Of a stretch of DNA of 64,000 bases, positions 21,747 to 32,064 are shown piece after piece. The number at the start of each line of letters is the position of its first letter. Position 1 is the first letter of the stretch. Source of the DNA: Rotaria socialis (Eukaryota; Rotifera; Eurotatoria; Philodinida; Philodinidae); NCBI GenBank assembly GCA_905331475.1, contig CAJNYU010002620.1, positions 1-64,000 of the forward strand, given 5' to 3'. The notes beneath the pieces were generated by a model. That model was not told the origin of the DNA and did no database searches. It was given only the letters and a program-made list of their open reading frames with translations. A program made the position numbers and the translations under genes.

Positions 21747-23692
21747 ATGGCTACACCTACACCTGAAGAACTCGATCGACAACTCGATGAATTCATCGAT
21801 AAACTTGTTGAAGACAAAGATCAGCTTCCAAAGGGCGAACTTGATGATGCGTTTTGGAAAGTAAGATGAATGATAAATCATTGCTTACTATGGATTATTC
21901 AATTTTATGTATGTATACTAGGATCTAGAAGGGCATCCATTCTTTCTTAAAGAAATGCCAGATGATGGTGCTGAACTACATCCTGCTACGGCAGCGTTAC
22001 AAGCATTGCAATGGGATGATGATGAAGATACACCTTTAGGTAGTAAAGCTCGTTAATTTATCTGATTAAATTGCTCTTAGCATGGAGTTCTTTGTGCTCT
22101 AAAATTCGTACATAAGAATGTATCAGCAAGAAGTATGAATCACTTTCCATGAGATGGTTAATCATTTGATAGTTATCTGCAAGAATAAAATGGTTTGTCT
22201 ATTCGTAAAGTCAGACACGCATTTATTTACACCTCGAACTGTAACAAACAAATAATGTAGTCGACCTTATCATTTCCCAGTGTCACTTAGTGTTCGAATT
22301 TTCTTTTATTTCGAAGTCCATTGATACAGATAAAAATATTTTCAGTTTGTACGAATAGAACCTTTCATAAGAATTGACCTTTTGATTTTTTCATTAAAAT
22401 TTAGATAGAGCAAAGAAATTTAAAGACGAAGGAAATAAATATTATGGATATAAAAAATATCGCAATGCAATCCTAGCATATACAGAAGGTATAAAACAAC
22501 GTTGTTCGGATCCTACAATCAATGCTGTTCTGTTTTGTAATCGAGCAACAGCTAATTTTTATTTGGGTAAATACGAATCTTTTCAAAAAACATTTTTGAA
22601 GAGAAAATATTTCATTAGGTAATTATCGGTCGGCTTTACATGATTGTGTATTCTCACGAAAATGTAAATCTGATCATCTTAAAGCGTTTATCAAAGGCGC
22701 TGAATCATGTATGAAACTTGAAAAATATAAAGATGCGCAAACATGGTGTTCTGGCGGCTTATCAGTATCCTTTTTGTTAATTGTTTATTTTTTTTTGACT
22801 TAATTTAAATCTTATTTTCTTTTTCCTTAACAAAGTTTTTTTTTCTTGTTTAATGTTTTCTAATAATAATGCTCAACTTATCGAAATGCGTGATCGATCA
22901 GCAAAATTACAAGTAAGAGTAACAAAAAATGGTTTTGTAGAAAAATCTCCTTATTTACTTTTCTAGAAAGAAAAAGAACGCGACGAACGCAAACAACAAG
23001 GTCGAGAGCGTAAACAGAAAAGTGAACACGAAAAAGTTCTCAATGCTATTCGAGTATGTAGAAATTAATCGATTATAAATTTAATAGATTCAATTCGTCT
23101 TTTCTCTAGGAACGAAATATTCATTTACAAAAGGATCCAAGCATTGATATATTTGATATCAGTTCAAATCCAGCCGGTAGTTGTGTGCAATTAAACGAAA
23201 CTGATCAAACATTAACATTTCCTGTTGTTTTTCTCTACCCGGAATATGCACAAACGGATTATGTAAAGACGTTCCATGAAAATACACGGTAAATTTAGAT
23301 TTCTACTAAATAGTTTATTTATTGCTTCTCTCTACAGACTCATTGAACAATTGTCTGTTTTGTTTGAATCGCTTGCACCTTGGGATGAAGAAGGCAAATA
23401 TACATTAGATCGAATCGCGGTAAGGTTTTTGATTCACAAAATTCTAACAAAACCTTTTATTGTTTAGATTTATTATGAAGATCGACGTAAATATGAATTA
23501 AAAACAGTTTCATCCGATAAAACATTACTTGAAGTACTGCAGCTACCGGGGTAGGATTCTTCAGTGTTTTTATTCGTCTTAATTTTTTTCTAAATTAGAT
23601 ATGTTGTTCAACTTGGCATGCCAAGTTTCATAATCATGATTCCTGATTCTCCGTTTGCTAAACATTATCTGAAAATGCATGCAGAATTGTGA
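21747..23692 (+). CDS. TTC4: TTC4/Cns1-like TPR co-chaperone
   Basis: Exons 21747-21860, 21922-22039, 22405-22566, 22619-22764, about 22859-22912, 22967-23053, 23110-23288, 23338-23419, 23468-23550, 23599-23692; about 370 residues (human TTC4 is 387). Residues 1-77 hold an acidic N-terminus (LDRQLDEFIDKLVEDKDQLP, EGHPFFLKEMPDDGAELHPA). The TPR region follows (AKKFKDEGNKYYGYKKYRNA, FCNRATANFYLGNYRSALHD, AFIKGAESCMKLEKYKDAQT), then a Lys/Glu-rich helix and the C-terminal wheel-like domain (TLTFPVVFLYPEYAQTDYVK, YVVQLGMPSFIIMIPDSPFA). TTC4/Cns1 binds Hsp90 and Hsp70 and is linked to translation-factor maturation. Intron 4 is unusual: GTATCCTTT donor, TTCCTTAAC branch-like motif and no clear acceptor, so the exon 5 start is uncertain. 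The other phases agree. A poly(A) signal lies at 23722. Confidence 0.92.
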
Positions 23693-23721
23693 TCATTTTT
23701 GTTTTTTTAAAATTTTGATTC

Positions 23722-23727
23722 AATAAA
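23722..23727 (+). terminator. TTC4: TTC4 poly(A) signal AATAAA
   Basis: AATAAA 30 bases after the TGA stop, in an AT-rich 3' UTR. The decayed TTC4 copy keeps a similar TTCAATAAAAG after its last exon. Confidence 0.5.
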
Positions 23728-23789
23728 AAACAAAATCATCAATTGAAAAATATCTGCTTTGAAGTATTCTTCATATTGGCCTTATTTCC

Positions 23790-23960
23790 ACAAAACAATC
23801 AGTTGGAACACACTTTTCAATAATAAAAATCTCTCTCCAACAATTATCCGTGGAACACCATCACATAAGACACCTAGAGAATATGCAATATCAATCGACT
23901 TTATTAAATGTTCGTTCTGTTAACTTGAGCATCACACAAAAACTTCATTATATCAATCGA
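23790..23960 (+). pseudogene. Decayed copy of the 33,038 unknown gene
   Basis: Right after TTC4 the words CCGTGGAACACCATCACATA and GACACCTAGAGAATATGCAA match, with few changes, the start of the intact gene at 33,038 (CGTGCAACACCGTCACATAT, GACACCTAGAGAATATACAA). The rest is scrambled by stops and indels. The order TTC4-then-this-gene is the same as at 32,065-35,002, so the two loci are copies of one segment. Confidence 0.65.
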
Positions 23961-25684
23961 ATTTAACACTGAAATATCGATAATTACCATGAAAAGTATC
24001 GATCGATTATTTTTCAATTAATAATATTTAAAATTTAAACTTGTTGCATTCAATATCTACGATATTTTATTAGAACCAGTAAAGCTCCCTCAGTGTCGCA
24101 AAGCACTTTTTCACTAAACTAATTTTTATATCAAAAGTTTCGATGGATTTCGGTACTTGACAGGTTCTTTGCCCTCCTTTTGTCAAAATAGCTTATTATT
24201 CAAATCATACCCATGATTAAAAAAGTTTTGTTTTCGATGAACATTAGTTTATCGTTCTTTACATGGTAATTACATTACAACTTCAAGACAAAAAAGATTA
24301 GAGAATATTTCTCTTTGTTTTAATGTAGATGCATTATCTATTTATTGTTCTTTGTCAAGATAAAAATGATTCAATTGTAATAAATATAAATTATTTTCAA
24401 TAAAATGCATTCAAACACTTGGAGAAAGATTAGCGGCAATTTTTATGAAAAATTTGTATGAAGAACAACAGAAAAGAGATGAAGCATAAAGAAAAAAACC
24501 CTTTTTGCTCGTTAAACTTTTAAATCTAACTTATTGTAGAAAAACATAAACATTTATATCCATATATTACTAATTGAAGTATAATACTTGATGTAGTCAT
24601 GTAGCTTGGCAATAATATAATAAAAGCATATCATAAAATATTGTTTCTTCTTGTTTTATTATCGATTTGAGCGATGAAAAAGTAAACCTGCTAGCAATTC
24701 ATATACTTTCTTAAAGAATAGAAATACATTACGAAACTATTTTCATTCTTCGTAAAAATCCATGAATCTGAAAGTGGACTATAAAAATCGCATGTGAAAC
24801 ATTCAATCATTGACTGATATTATTATATAGGTCGGTTATCAATTATAATCATACATCGCAGTGTCCTGAGAAATCCCGAGGGGAATGTCCTTTGGAAATA
24901 ATTTTTTCGCTGAAACCCTGAAAAGCGCTGCGATGTATGATTATAATTGACTTCACATTTCTCTTCCTTTCCATTTGCTTTACCATTGCTGACGTACAAC
25001 TCCATAGCATAATTATACGTTGATGGTTGTCTCGTAATATTGATTAAACAATGCATCGTTATATATCATTTTGTATTAATTCCGTGCTTGATTTTTTCTT
25101 GAATAATAGAGACCGCTAAATAAAACTTTTTCTATGAGATATAATTATGTATGAAAATATTTTGTCAGGCACTAGTAAATAATAAACTTTAGTCATTAGA
25201 AGCAGCTTGAATGAACAAATTTATCTCTTCATGATGCACACCTAAGAAGAGTTTTTCAGTATTCTATTCATTCAGAAGAAAATGGCTTTAATTAAAGAAA
25301 AATCTAACCTAGTCTTTTTTATACCTTTCGTTTCTGAAATGCAATACTTTTACTCACCGGCTTCTTTCACAAAGTCAAAAATATATTATTCAATGTGACT
25401 GCGCAGTGATAATGATGGGAGAGCTTAATAATTATGAAGGAAAACTCTGTCTTTCAATAGTTTCATGATTATAAACAATGAATAATTTAAGCATAATATG
25501 GGCATGATACATGGCAAAAGGGCCCTTATAAATATACGGTTAGTCTCAGAACAGCCTGTCATATTTTTCTTTGAGCACGGCGTATAGACTGAAAGCAAAT
25601 TCATTCATTTTATAGGTGAAAACTTATTTAAAGTAAATAAAAAGACTATCACATATATTTATTTTCAACAAAATTCAATACAAT
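23961..25684. other. Gene-free stretch between TTC4 and the intact GPCR
   Basis: No supported gene apart from the inverted-repeat unit at 24,839-24,950. AT-rich with scattered decayed sequence; the lower part may hold more remnants of the duplicated neighbour gene. The 77-codon minus frame at 24,823 lies over the inverted repeat and is not protein-like. Confidence 0.4.
24839..24950. mobile_element. 112-bp element with 23-base perfect terminal inverted repeats
   Basis: Bases 24,839-24,861 (TCAATTATAATCATACATCG plus CAG) are perfectly mirrored at 24,928-24,950. The 66-base middle (ending gaaaccctgaaaagcg) is unrelated, so this is a miniature element or a stem-loop. No target duplication was recognised. 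Confidence 0.55.
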
Positions 25685-26656
25685 ATGAGTCAATTACTTC
25701 GAACAGTACTACAAATAAATATCTATGTTCAACCTGTATATTTATCTCTTTCAATTATTACCAATTCACTTAATATTTGTATATTATCTTCTCGTACTCT
25801 TCGTTCATCACCATGTACACACTACTTTATCGCCAATGCGATATTCAATATCATATATACTTCTTTGTCATGCCCAATAAATTTTGCACGTGGCTTTTCC
25901 ATTGACTGGACAATCAATCCGATTGGATGTAAAATGCAAATGTACTTTACATTCTTATCAGCGTTTTTAGCAAATGTCATGCTTGTCACAGCTTCGTTTG
26001 ATCGTTATTGTTCAAGTTCACAATTACAACGACTTTCCTCACAAAGTAAAATACGGACAGCAAGAATAATTATTATCATTAGTACAATATCAATCAGTAT
26101 CTATATGATACCAATGTTGCTGATGTACTATTTCAAAGAATCAACCGGAACATGTTTACAAATCACGAATGTACTCATTAATATATATGTATTCAGTCAA
26201 GTAGCTTTCTATTATATTGCAATACCCGTATCGATGATTGTGTTCGGAATATTGACTATTTCTAATACGAAAAAGCAAATCGCTCGAGTAGGAGCTAATG
26301 TAACAAGTGGACGTGGTCGTCGAACTGAAAATCAATTAACTCGAATGTTACTGTTGCAAGTGACTGTTCATCTTGTTCTCACGATTCCATTCGGTGTTAT
26401 GTACAGTATGAATGCATTTAATCCATCCACCAAAACAACTTATATGCAAGCCATACGAAATCTACTACTCATGTGCAAAGGATGTGATTATTTTTCTTCA
26501 TTCTTTCTTTATATTCTTTCTGGAAGTGCGTATCGCAAAGAATTTATGCGTATATTGCCGTTTATCAAGCCTCGAAATCAAACCACATTCGAATTGACAA
26601 ACCTACGAATCGGAACAACACAACACAATCCTATCATGACGAATATTTCACACTAG
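25685..26656 (+). CDS. Rhodopsin-like GPCR, orphan/peptide-receptor type
   Basis: Intronless frame of 323 residues. Seven hydrophobic helices are visible: TM1 about 12-35 (with Asn27 and Asn30), TM2 about 47-66, TM3 about 82-104 ending FDRYC (Asp106-Arg107-Tyr108), TM4 about 126-149, TM5 about 164-190, TM6 about 219-242 preceded by RRTENQLTR, TM7 about 262-280 with YILSGSAYRKEF just after it. Cys82 and Cys157 can form the usual extracellular disulfide. NPxxY is replaced by a divergent TM7 end. The intracellular loop 3 is short and basic. Single-exon receptors of this kind are widely expanded in bdelloids; ligand and G-protein are unknown. The stop TAG (26,654-26,656) lies inside the terminal repeat of the adjacent transposon, so the last residues come from the insertion. 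The gene looks intact otherwise. Confidence 0.85.
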   Translation: MSQLLRTVLQINIYVQPVYLSLSIITNSLNICILSSRTLRSSPCTHYFIANAIFNIIYTSLSCPINFARGFSIDWTINPIGCKMQMYFTFLSAFLANVMLVTASFDRYCSSSQLQRLSSQSKIRTARIIIIISTISISIYMIPMLLMYYFKESTGTCLQITNVLINIYVFSQVAFYYIAIPVSMIVFGILTISNTKKQIARVGANVTSGRGRRTENQLTRMLLLQVTVHLVLTIPFGVMYSMNAFNPSTKTTYMQAIRNLLLMCKGCDYFSSFFLYILSGSAYRKEFMRILPFIKPRNQTTFELTNLRIGTTQHNPIMTNISH

Positions 26657-27117
26657 TCGACGATCTTGACTTCGATCTGTCCAGATTCTTGTTTTTCTTG
26701 AACACCAGACAAGATTCTTTTGTCATTCCTTCTGTACAAGATTCTTGTCTGAAAAAACAGATCTTCTCTTTCTGGCATTTTATGTTCTTGCAATTCTTAC
26801 ATGATTCTTGTTTTCTTGCTTTTCTGGTATGATTCTTGTTTCTTGCCATTTAGGCATCCATACGGTTGCCTTCTTTCGGTCCTATTATATTATAATTCCA
26901 AATAAAAAATACAAGAAAAGTACATTACATGTGCAAGGAAGTATACAATAAGCTCATAACGCGTACAAAAAAGATTAAGAAAAATATGTAAAAAGAAACG
27001 AAAACACTTCAGCAAAACTGTCTATTTAAAAAATATATCTGTTATAGTTCGTCCGCGTCATCTAGGAAAAAAAGATGTAATGTCCAAACTTCTGTATATT
27101 TATAAGTATATATATAT

Positions 27118-27563
27118 GTTACAGGGGAAATTGAAATGCAGGGCTATTTAAAATAGCCCTTAGGGGAAATTGAAATTTTAATCTCCCCTAGGGCAAATTA
27201 AAATTTTGTTTTTTCCGGGTTCAATTTATGAGAAAAAGTAAAGATTTTGACTTCAAAACGTACTACATTCGCACCCACATCAACATTGGCATCTAATTAT
27301 CAAGTTCCATCACATCAGTCTTTTCAAAATACCTGAATTCGCGCAAAAGACACTCATCTTATTTGTGGGTATGAATGTAGCGTGTACATGAGGGTGTGGG
27401 TGTAAGTGCGTGTATGGGTGCTAGTACTAGTGTGGGTATGCATGCAGTACGTTTTGAAATCAAAACTTTTACTTTTTCTCATAAATTGAGCCTGAAAAAA
27501 CAAAATTTCAATTTCCCCTAAGGGCTATTTTAAATAGCCCTGCATTTCAATCTCCCCTGTAAC
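27118..27563. mobile_element. 446-bp foldback element with GTTACAGGGG ends
   Basis: GTTACAGGGGAAATTGAAAT at the left is mirrored by ATTTCAATCTCCCCTGTAAC at the right. The arms continue through gggctatttaaaatagccc and, further in, through gagaaaaagtaaag and aacgtact. The centre (27,270-27,450) is GT-rich with degenerate GGGTGTGGGTGT words. Flanked on both sides by TATATA, so the target duplication is unreadable. Confidence 0.65.
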
Positions 27564-27710
27564 ATATATATACAAAACATCATGTGATATTTTCTTTAAG
27601 ATATAGTAAGAATCGTTGAAAGGTGAAGAAAAAAGGTTCTTGTCTGAATTTCAAGAAATTTGAAATATCTTGTAGTTCATTCCAGATTCATATTTTTCTG
27701 ATTAATCAGA

Positions 27711-27914
27711 CTACACTAGTAGACAATCTTGACTTCGATTTGTCCAGGTTCTTGTTTTTCTTGCTTGTCGGACAAGATTCTTTTTCTTCTTAAAAAGCAG
27801 GCAAGAATCATTTCTTGAGTTAGCAGCAAGAATTTTACCTGATTTTCAAGAACCTTGCTACCGTCTTGGACACGAATCTGGACAGATCGAAGTCAAGATA
27901 GTCGACTAGTGTAG
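27711..27914. mobile_element. 204-bp MITE of the CACTAGTCGAC family
   Basis: CTACACTAGTAGACAATCTT at the start and the mirror AAGATAGTCGACTAGTGTAG at the end give terminal repeats of about 38 bases. The interior repeats TTCTTG/CAAGAA words. No frame. Confidence 0.6.
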
Positions 27915-28173
27915 ATTCATTTCATCTTGAACTTCAGGCAAGATTCTTGTCTGAATTTCAAAAAATCTTGAATATCTTGTCATTCTTGCGTGATTCTTAT
28001 TTATCTGAGCAATCAGACAAGACTATGTTTTTCTTGAATAACAGACAAGAATCTTGTTTCTTTCCTATACCGAAGGATCTTGCCTGAATATTATGATTAC
28101 AAAAAATCTTGTCTGACAAGCAAGAAAAACAAGAACCTGGACAAATCGAAGTCAAGATCGTCGACTAGTGTAG

Positions 28174-28615
28174 TGCATCGTTCGTTGCTAGAAAACAATA
28201 ATTTTGAATTCATATTTCAAAAATGGAAAACTAGACAGGATTGTAATAACACATTTAACAATGACATTTATTTCTGCAAATCATGTTGATAGAAAAAAGA
28301 ACTAATTTAATTTATCTAAAAGAGAAACAATAAATCAATATGTCTTAATATTATTACAATAGTTTCTAAGAATGCTTTTTGACATTTCTTGACTATTATC
28401 GATTTGTTTTCTCCATTTTGATACTTAGTACAGGACTGTAGTGATATTACTTTTCTGAATTTTTAAATTGTCCTACGTTACCTGATTTTGTTTACATATC
28501 CCATCTAACTGTGGATTACACGGCTAGTAACTGCATTTTCTTGATGCTCAACGTTTTTGAAGATTTCCATAGACACATTTGTAGAGTAGCTAATCTTGAA
28601 GAAAAACAAAGATAA
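28174..28615. other. Gene-free stretch
   Basis: AT-rich DNA between two repeat blocks; nothing recognisable. Confidence 0.4.
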
Positions 28616-28925
28616 CCCAGGTCGATCATCCTGAGCCGTAAACGGCCGTATACCTGTCACTCGCGGTGAAAAAGGCGACCGTATTTTGTAGTCGTTTACT
28701 GTTATCGTAAACGAAGCGTTACGATGAAATGCGGTAGTCGTAAATGAGGACCGTGAAAAATCTCCGTAAACGACCGTCGTAACTAAACGCTGACTGTAAA
28801 CGACTGTCGGATATCACAGTAAACGGTCGGAACCGATGACCGTAAATGATTCAGGAAACGGTTGCCGTTCTTCTATCGTATACTTTCGTAAACGTTCGTT
28901 TACGATGACCAGCTATTCGTTTAAA
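28616..28925. repeat. CGTAAACG-motif array
   Basis: About 300 GC-richer bases in which GTAAACG / CGTTTAC and close variants (GTAAATGA, GTAAACGG, CGTTACG) recur at least a dozen times in both orientations at irregular 15-30 base steps. The block ends with AACGTTCGTTTACGATGACC. It follows ACCCAGGTCGATC, also seen at about 11,700. No frame. It looks like the body of a short element or a protein-binding array; related patches lie at 13,455 and 13,800. Confidence 0.5.
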
Positions 28926-29861
28926 GTATAGTAGCATATTTTAGATTATAGTTTACACAAGCTATCGCAGTGAAAAGTATTAAGTGACCATCGTGTAGGT
29001 GAATTTAGCATCGTATTCGAGTACAACCTGTCGATGCTCATTTGAACTGATTTCCAACGTCCATAGTTATATTACTACTAGAACTTCGTATACCATATGG
29101 AGTAGTATATTTCGATTAACGGGATTTCGGACCATACTCCGGAAATTTTGAAAAATTAAAAAATTCCTGGTATCCTTTTTCGTAAAATGTGGCCATATTC
29201 ATTGTGACTAATGTTCCATTCTCGTACCTATGTTTCAAGTGTAACTCGACGAACTCTATCCAGTGGAATCCACATATTTTCCGCAGCTTGAAATTAGACT
29301 TCAACGATGATAGAATAATGCCAAGGAAGGCTAAAAAATCCTACTATGAGCAATGAACAATCTGTGGACACCATTAAATAGATCTCCTAGATTTGTGTTT
29401 ATATCATGAGTGGAACGCTTATAGCAACGCCTTTAACGAATATGGGCAACTTTTAATCTAACATGGTGGTAGAATTTCATAGAAAAATACAGTATTTTGA
29501 GATTTTGGGACCGTTATTATGGAGATAAAAAATCTGATTTTACAATTCGATGAAATTTGTTGAGATCTGCTTGACACGCGAGTGTAAGAGTTGAAATATT
29601 TTTTGGAATGAATATGGACAGATTTAACAAAAGGAATGTCAGGATTTCTTTGGATTTTTCGAAATTATAGAAGAATGCTTCGAGATCTAGTTAATTCAAA
29701 TTACCATTTGATAAAACATATGAAATTTCACTAGGAACATGCGCATGCACGTTGGAACATCAGCTCACAAGAGTATCGACAGGTTTTACTCGAATACGAT
29801 ACTAACTTCACTTACGTGTGAAAATCACGATTTTACTCCATCAAAAGTAGCACAATCTTAC
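28926..29861. other. Gene-free stretch
   Basis: No gene seen. The 62-codon minus frame at 29,116 has no domain. Some words recur (cgaatacgatactaacttcac at 29,790 is roughly mirrored by gtgaatttagcatcgtattcg at 29,000), suggesting the ends of another old inverted-repeat element spanning about 28,990-29,815. Confidence 0.35.
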
Positions 29862-30232
29862 TACCACGGAAAAAATTAATGGAAATCGTATTTTTGATCT
29901 AAAACAAAGAGTCAACGGTCAGAAGAAGTTTTTTGAATATATATGAATATTACAAGAATAGACATTTATAATACAAACAAAAATCCTAAATCACAATGTG
30001 AACTAGAAAGTGTGGTCGATGAAGTTTTAAATAGTTTACCATTAAGTGTTATTCAAGCATGTATTAAAAAGACTCAAAAAGTATATAAAGAGTTTGTATC
30101 TTCATATTAGATCTTTATTTGTATTATAAATGTCTAGTCTTGTTATATTCATATATATTCAGAAAACTTCTTCTGACCATTGACTCTTTGTCTTAGATCA
30201 AAAATACGATTTCCATTAATTTTTTCCGTGGT
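29862..30232. mobile_element. Tc1/mariner-like deletion derivative with long terminal inverted repeats
   Basis: Arms of about 88 bases, ACCACGGAAAAAATTAATGG at the left and CCATTAATTTTTTCCGTGGT at the right, mirror each other with few differences through gatctaa, acaaagagtcaa, ggtcagaagaagtttt and tatatatgaatat. Between them is a 55-codon frame that reads like the last part of a transposase. Confidence 0.65.
29943..30110 (+). pseudogene. Transposase C-terminal fragment inside the element
   Basis: A 55-residue frame from ATG 29943 to TAG 30110. Its second half (CELESVVDEVLNSLPLSVIQ, then ACIKKTQKVYKEF) resembles the end of Tc1/IS630-type transposases, where a helix with a 'W/L..IP...' motif is followed by a Cys and a basic helix. 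The catalytic DDE core is absent. The family call is by eye and tentative. Confidence 0.4.
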
Positions 30233-32064
30233 TGTCATATTCCTTCAAGAAGTATCGTTTTTCAAAAAATAATCGAGTTGATATGGATTTTGAACACACA
30301 ATCCAGAGAAATCCAGAGAAATCCAGTTTCAAATGAGAAATCAACACAATCATTTCCAAGAAGAGAAAATCGAATAGATTTTAATGAAAGAAAAATCCTA
30401 TTAGAAAGATTCAAACCTTAAAAAATCGAAGAATCTGGCTAAATCTGTCATCAGAAGTTTAACTAGTTTTTATTATCAATTTTATTATTCATTATATAGA
30501 AATGCTATAATTTTCATCGCTTTTTAAGCCCGCAAAATCATTTAACTAAGATTTTTTTATGAGTTTTAAACAGGGGGAATATTCAGATAGAACATCGAAA
30601 TAAACCGTAACACATCCACAGTTCTCTATTGCGGCGAAAAATTCGAAATCCAGCGGCGAATTTCTGAAGTACCCAGGGACATTCTCATAAATCAATCCAT
30701 AAATCACACACTATAGAGCTTACCTGCGGATATGATTCATTCCAGCTTATATGACAGAGACGTCTATCAATCAATCTATCATGAAGGCTCTCATAATAGA
30801 AATACGCCGCCGCCCTTCGGAATCATCACATACATTTTGATTGTTTCATGAATTCTTTACGAAAGCGTCATAGGCCAAATATGACTCGAAACCTGAACTC
30901 CATGATACAAATGAATTACAAAATAATTCAAAATATACGTATATATTTTACAGCATGCTAAAACCTATTCAGATTCTCTATCACTATATGTATACTTGCT
31001 CAGGATACGATAAGCTGCTAACGAATCGATTATACTCATGTATCATTGACCATGGAGTATCCTGGTTTACAATGTTCTATCGGCTTCCAACTATTTCTGC
31101 TAGAGTCTACAAGATTCCATAAAGATACAAGGTTCAACAGAGAAGTTTATTAAGGTTTGGAAGAGTTTAGAGGGGTCTAATAGGGTCTATAACTATAAGG
31201 TTTTGTAAAGATTTACTAGTCTTAGAATTTATTCATATTTACATTTGCGATTGCGGTCTTGTACGAACGCAATACTCGACCTAACATACAGCAGCTCAAT
31301 TGACAGTGTATGATAGCGCCCTCTATTTTTGCTGACAATTCTTTTCCAAAAAGTAAAACCATAATTCGACAGAGAATCATTTTTTCTATCTATTGATATC
31401 AATACCGGCTCCAGTTCCATCCAAAAACTAGAGAGCCAATCATGAAGCTTTTGTTATTTTTTCGATTTTTTTTGTCCCGGCTTCGTTAATCCAGGATAGG
31501 ATCTCTACTAGTACCAGTTTTCTCTCTCGCTTATAATATCAGTCGGCAACGACAGATACAAATCGAAATATATATCCTATACGTAGGCATTATTCACTTT
31601 TTATGATTTAATCCTTTCCGTTTATTTTCAGGAGGATCAAGGGATAGCGCAGCAATTAGTCAGCTTCGGCAGACAAAGCTATGAACTTGTAATGAAATTG
31701 AAAAGAAGAAATTCAAAAAGAACATTAATCTTTGCCTTTATTTTACTATTGTACAAGGTAGCATTTGAGGATAAAATGCTAGTTAATCTAAACTTACTTC
31801 TTTCTTCATGTTTTTTTTGTCTTGCATTTTAGTCATTGAAAGAAGATCGTATAGGTAAAATATGAGTTGATACAATGCGAACAAACAAGAATAAACTTGC
31901 AGTTTCTCTGTCATTGCTCCGTTCTCTCTCTCTACGCTTAGTCATGGCTGTTTTTGTGTATCATATGAGTGTAATGTTCGCAAAAATAAACCTTGAAGTT
32001 CCATTTTTTCGGTTAAAAGTAAACAAACAAAGAAGTATAAACGAATAAAAAGAGACTTTTCCAG
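30233..32064. other. Gene-free stretch, right end is duplicated TTC4 upstream sequence
   Basis: Up to about 31,800 nothing coding is supported. From about 31,830 (gaaagaagatcgtataggta) the sequence matches the spacer before TTC4 at 21,490 (gaaagaagatcacataggta) with many small changes, through the tttttgtgtatc and atgttcgcaaa words to the kept TTCCAG at 32,059. Confidence 0.5.

Larger units (their letters stand above)
26651..28173. repeat. Cluster of CACTAGTCGAC terminal-repeat elements
   Basis: Four copies of one terminal repeat were found: 26,651-26,684 (+), 27,711-27,748 (+), 27,878-27,914 (-) and 28,136-28,173 (-). The core is CTAGTCGACGATCTTGACTT followed by CGATCTGTCCAG. The inner pair bounds a 204-base element; the outer pair could bound the whole 1.5 kb or be two half-elements. 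Between them the words CAAGATTCTTGTCTG and its complement recur many times. A different element (27,118-27,563) is nested inside. Confidence 0.6.

Noticed and set aside
26651-28173. CRISPR-like repeat array
   Set aside because: Repeats are inverted, irregularly spaced and variable; this is a eukaryotic transposon cluster.
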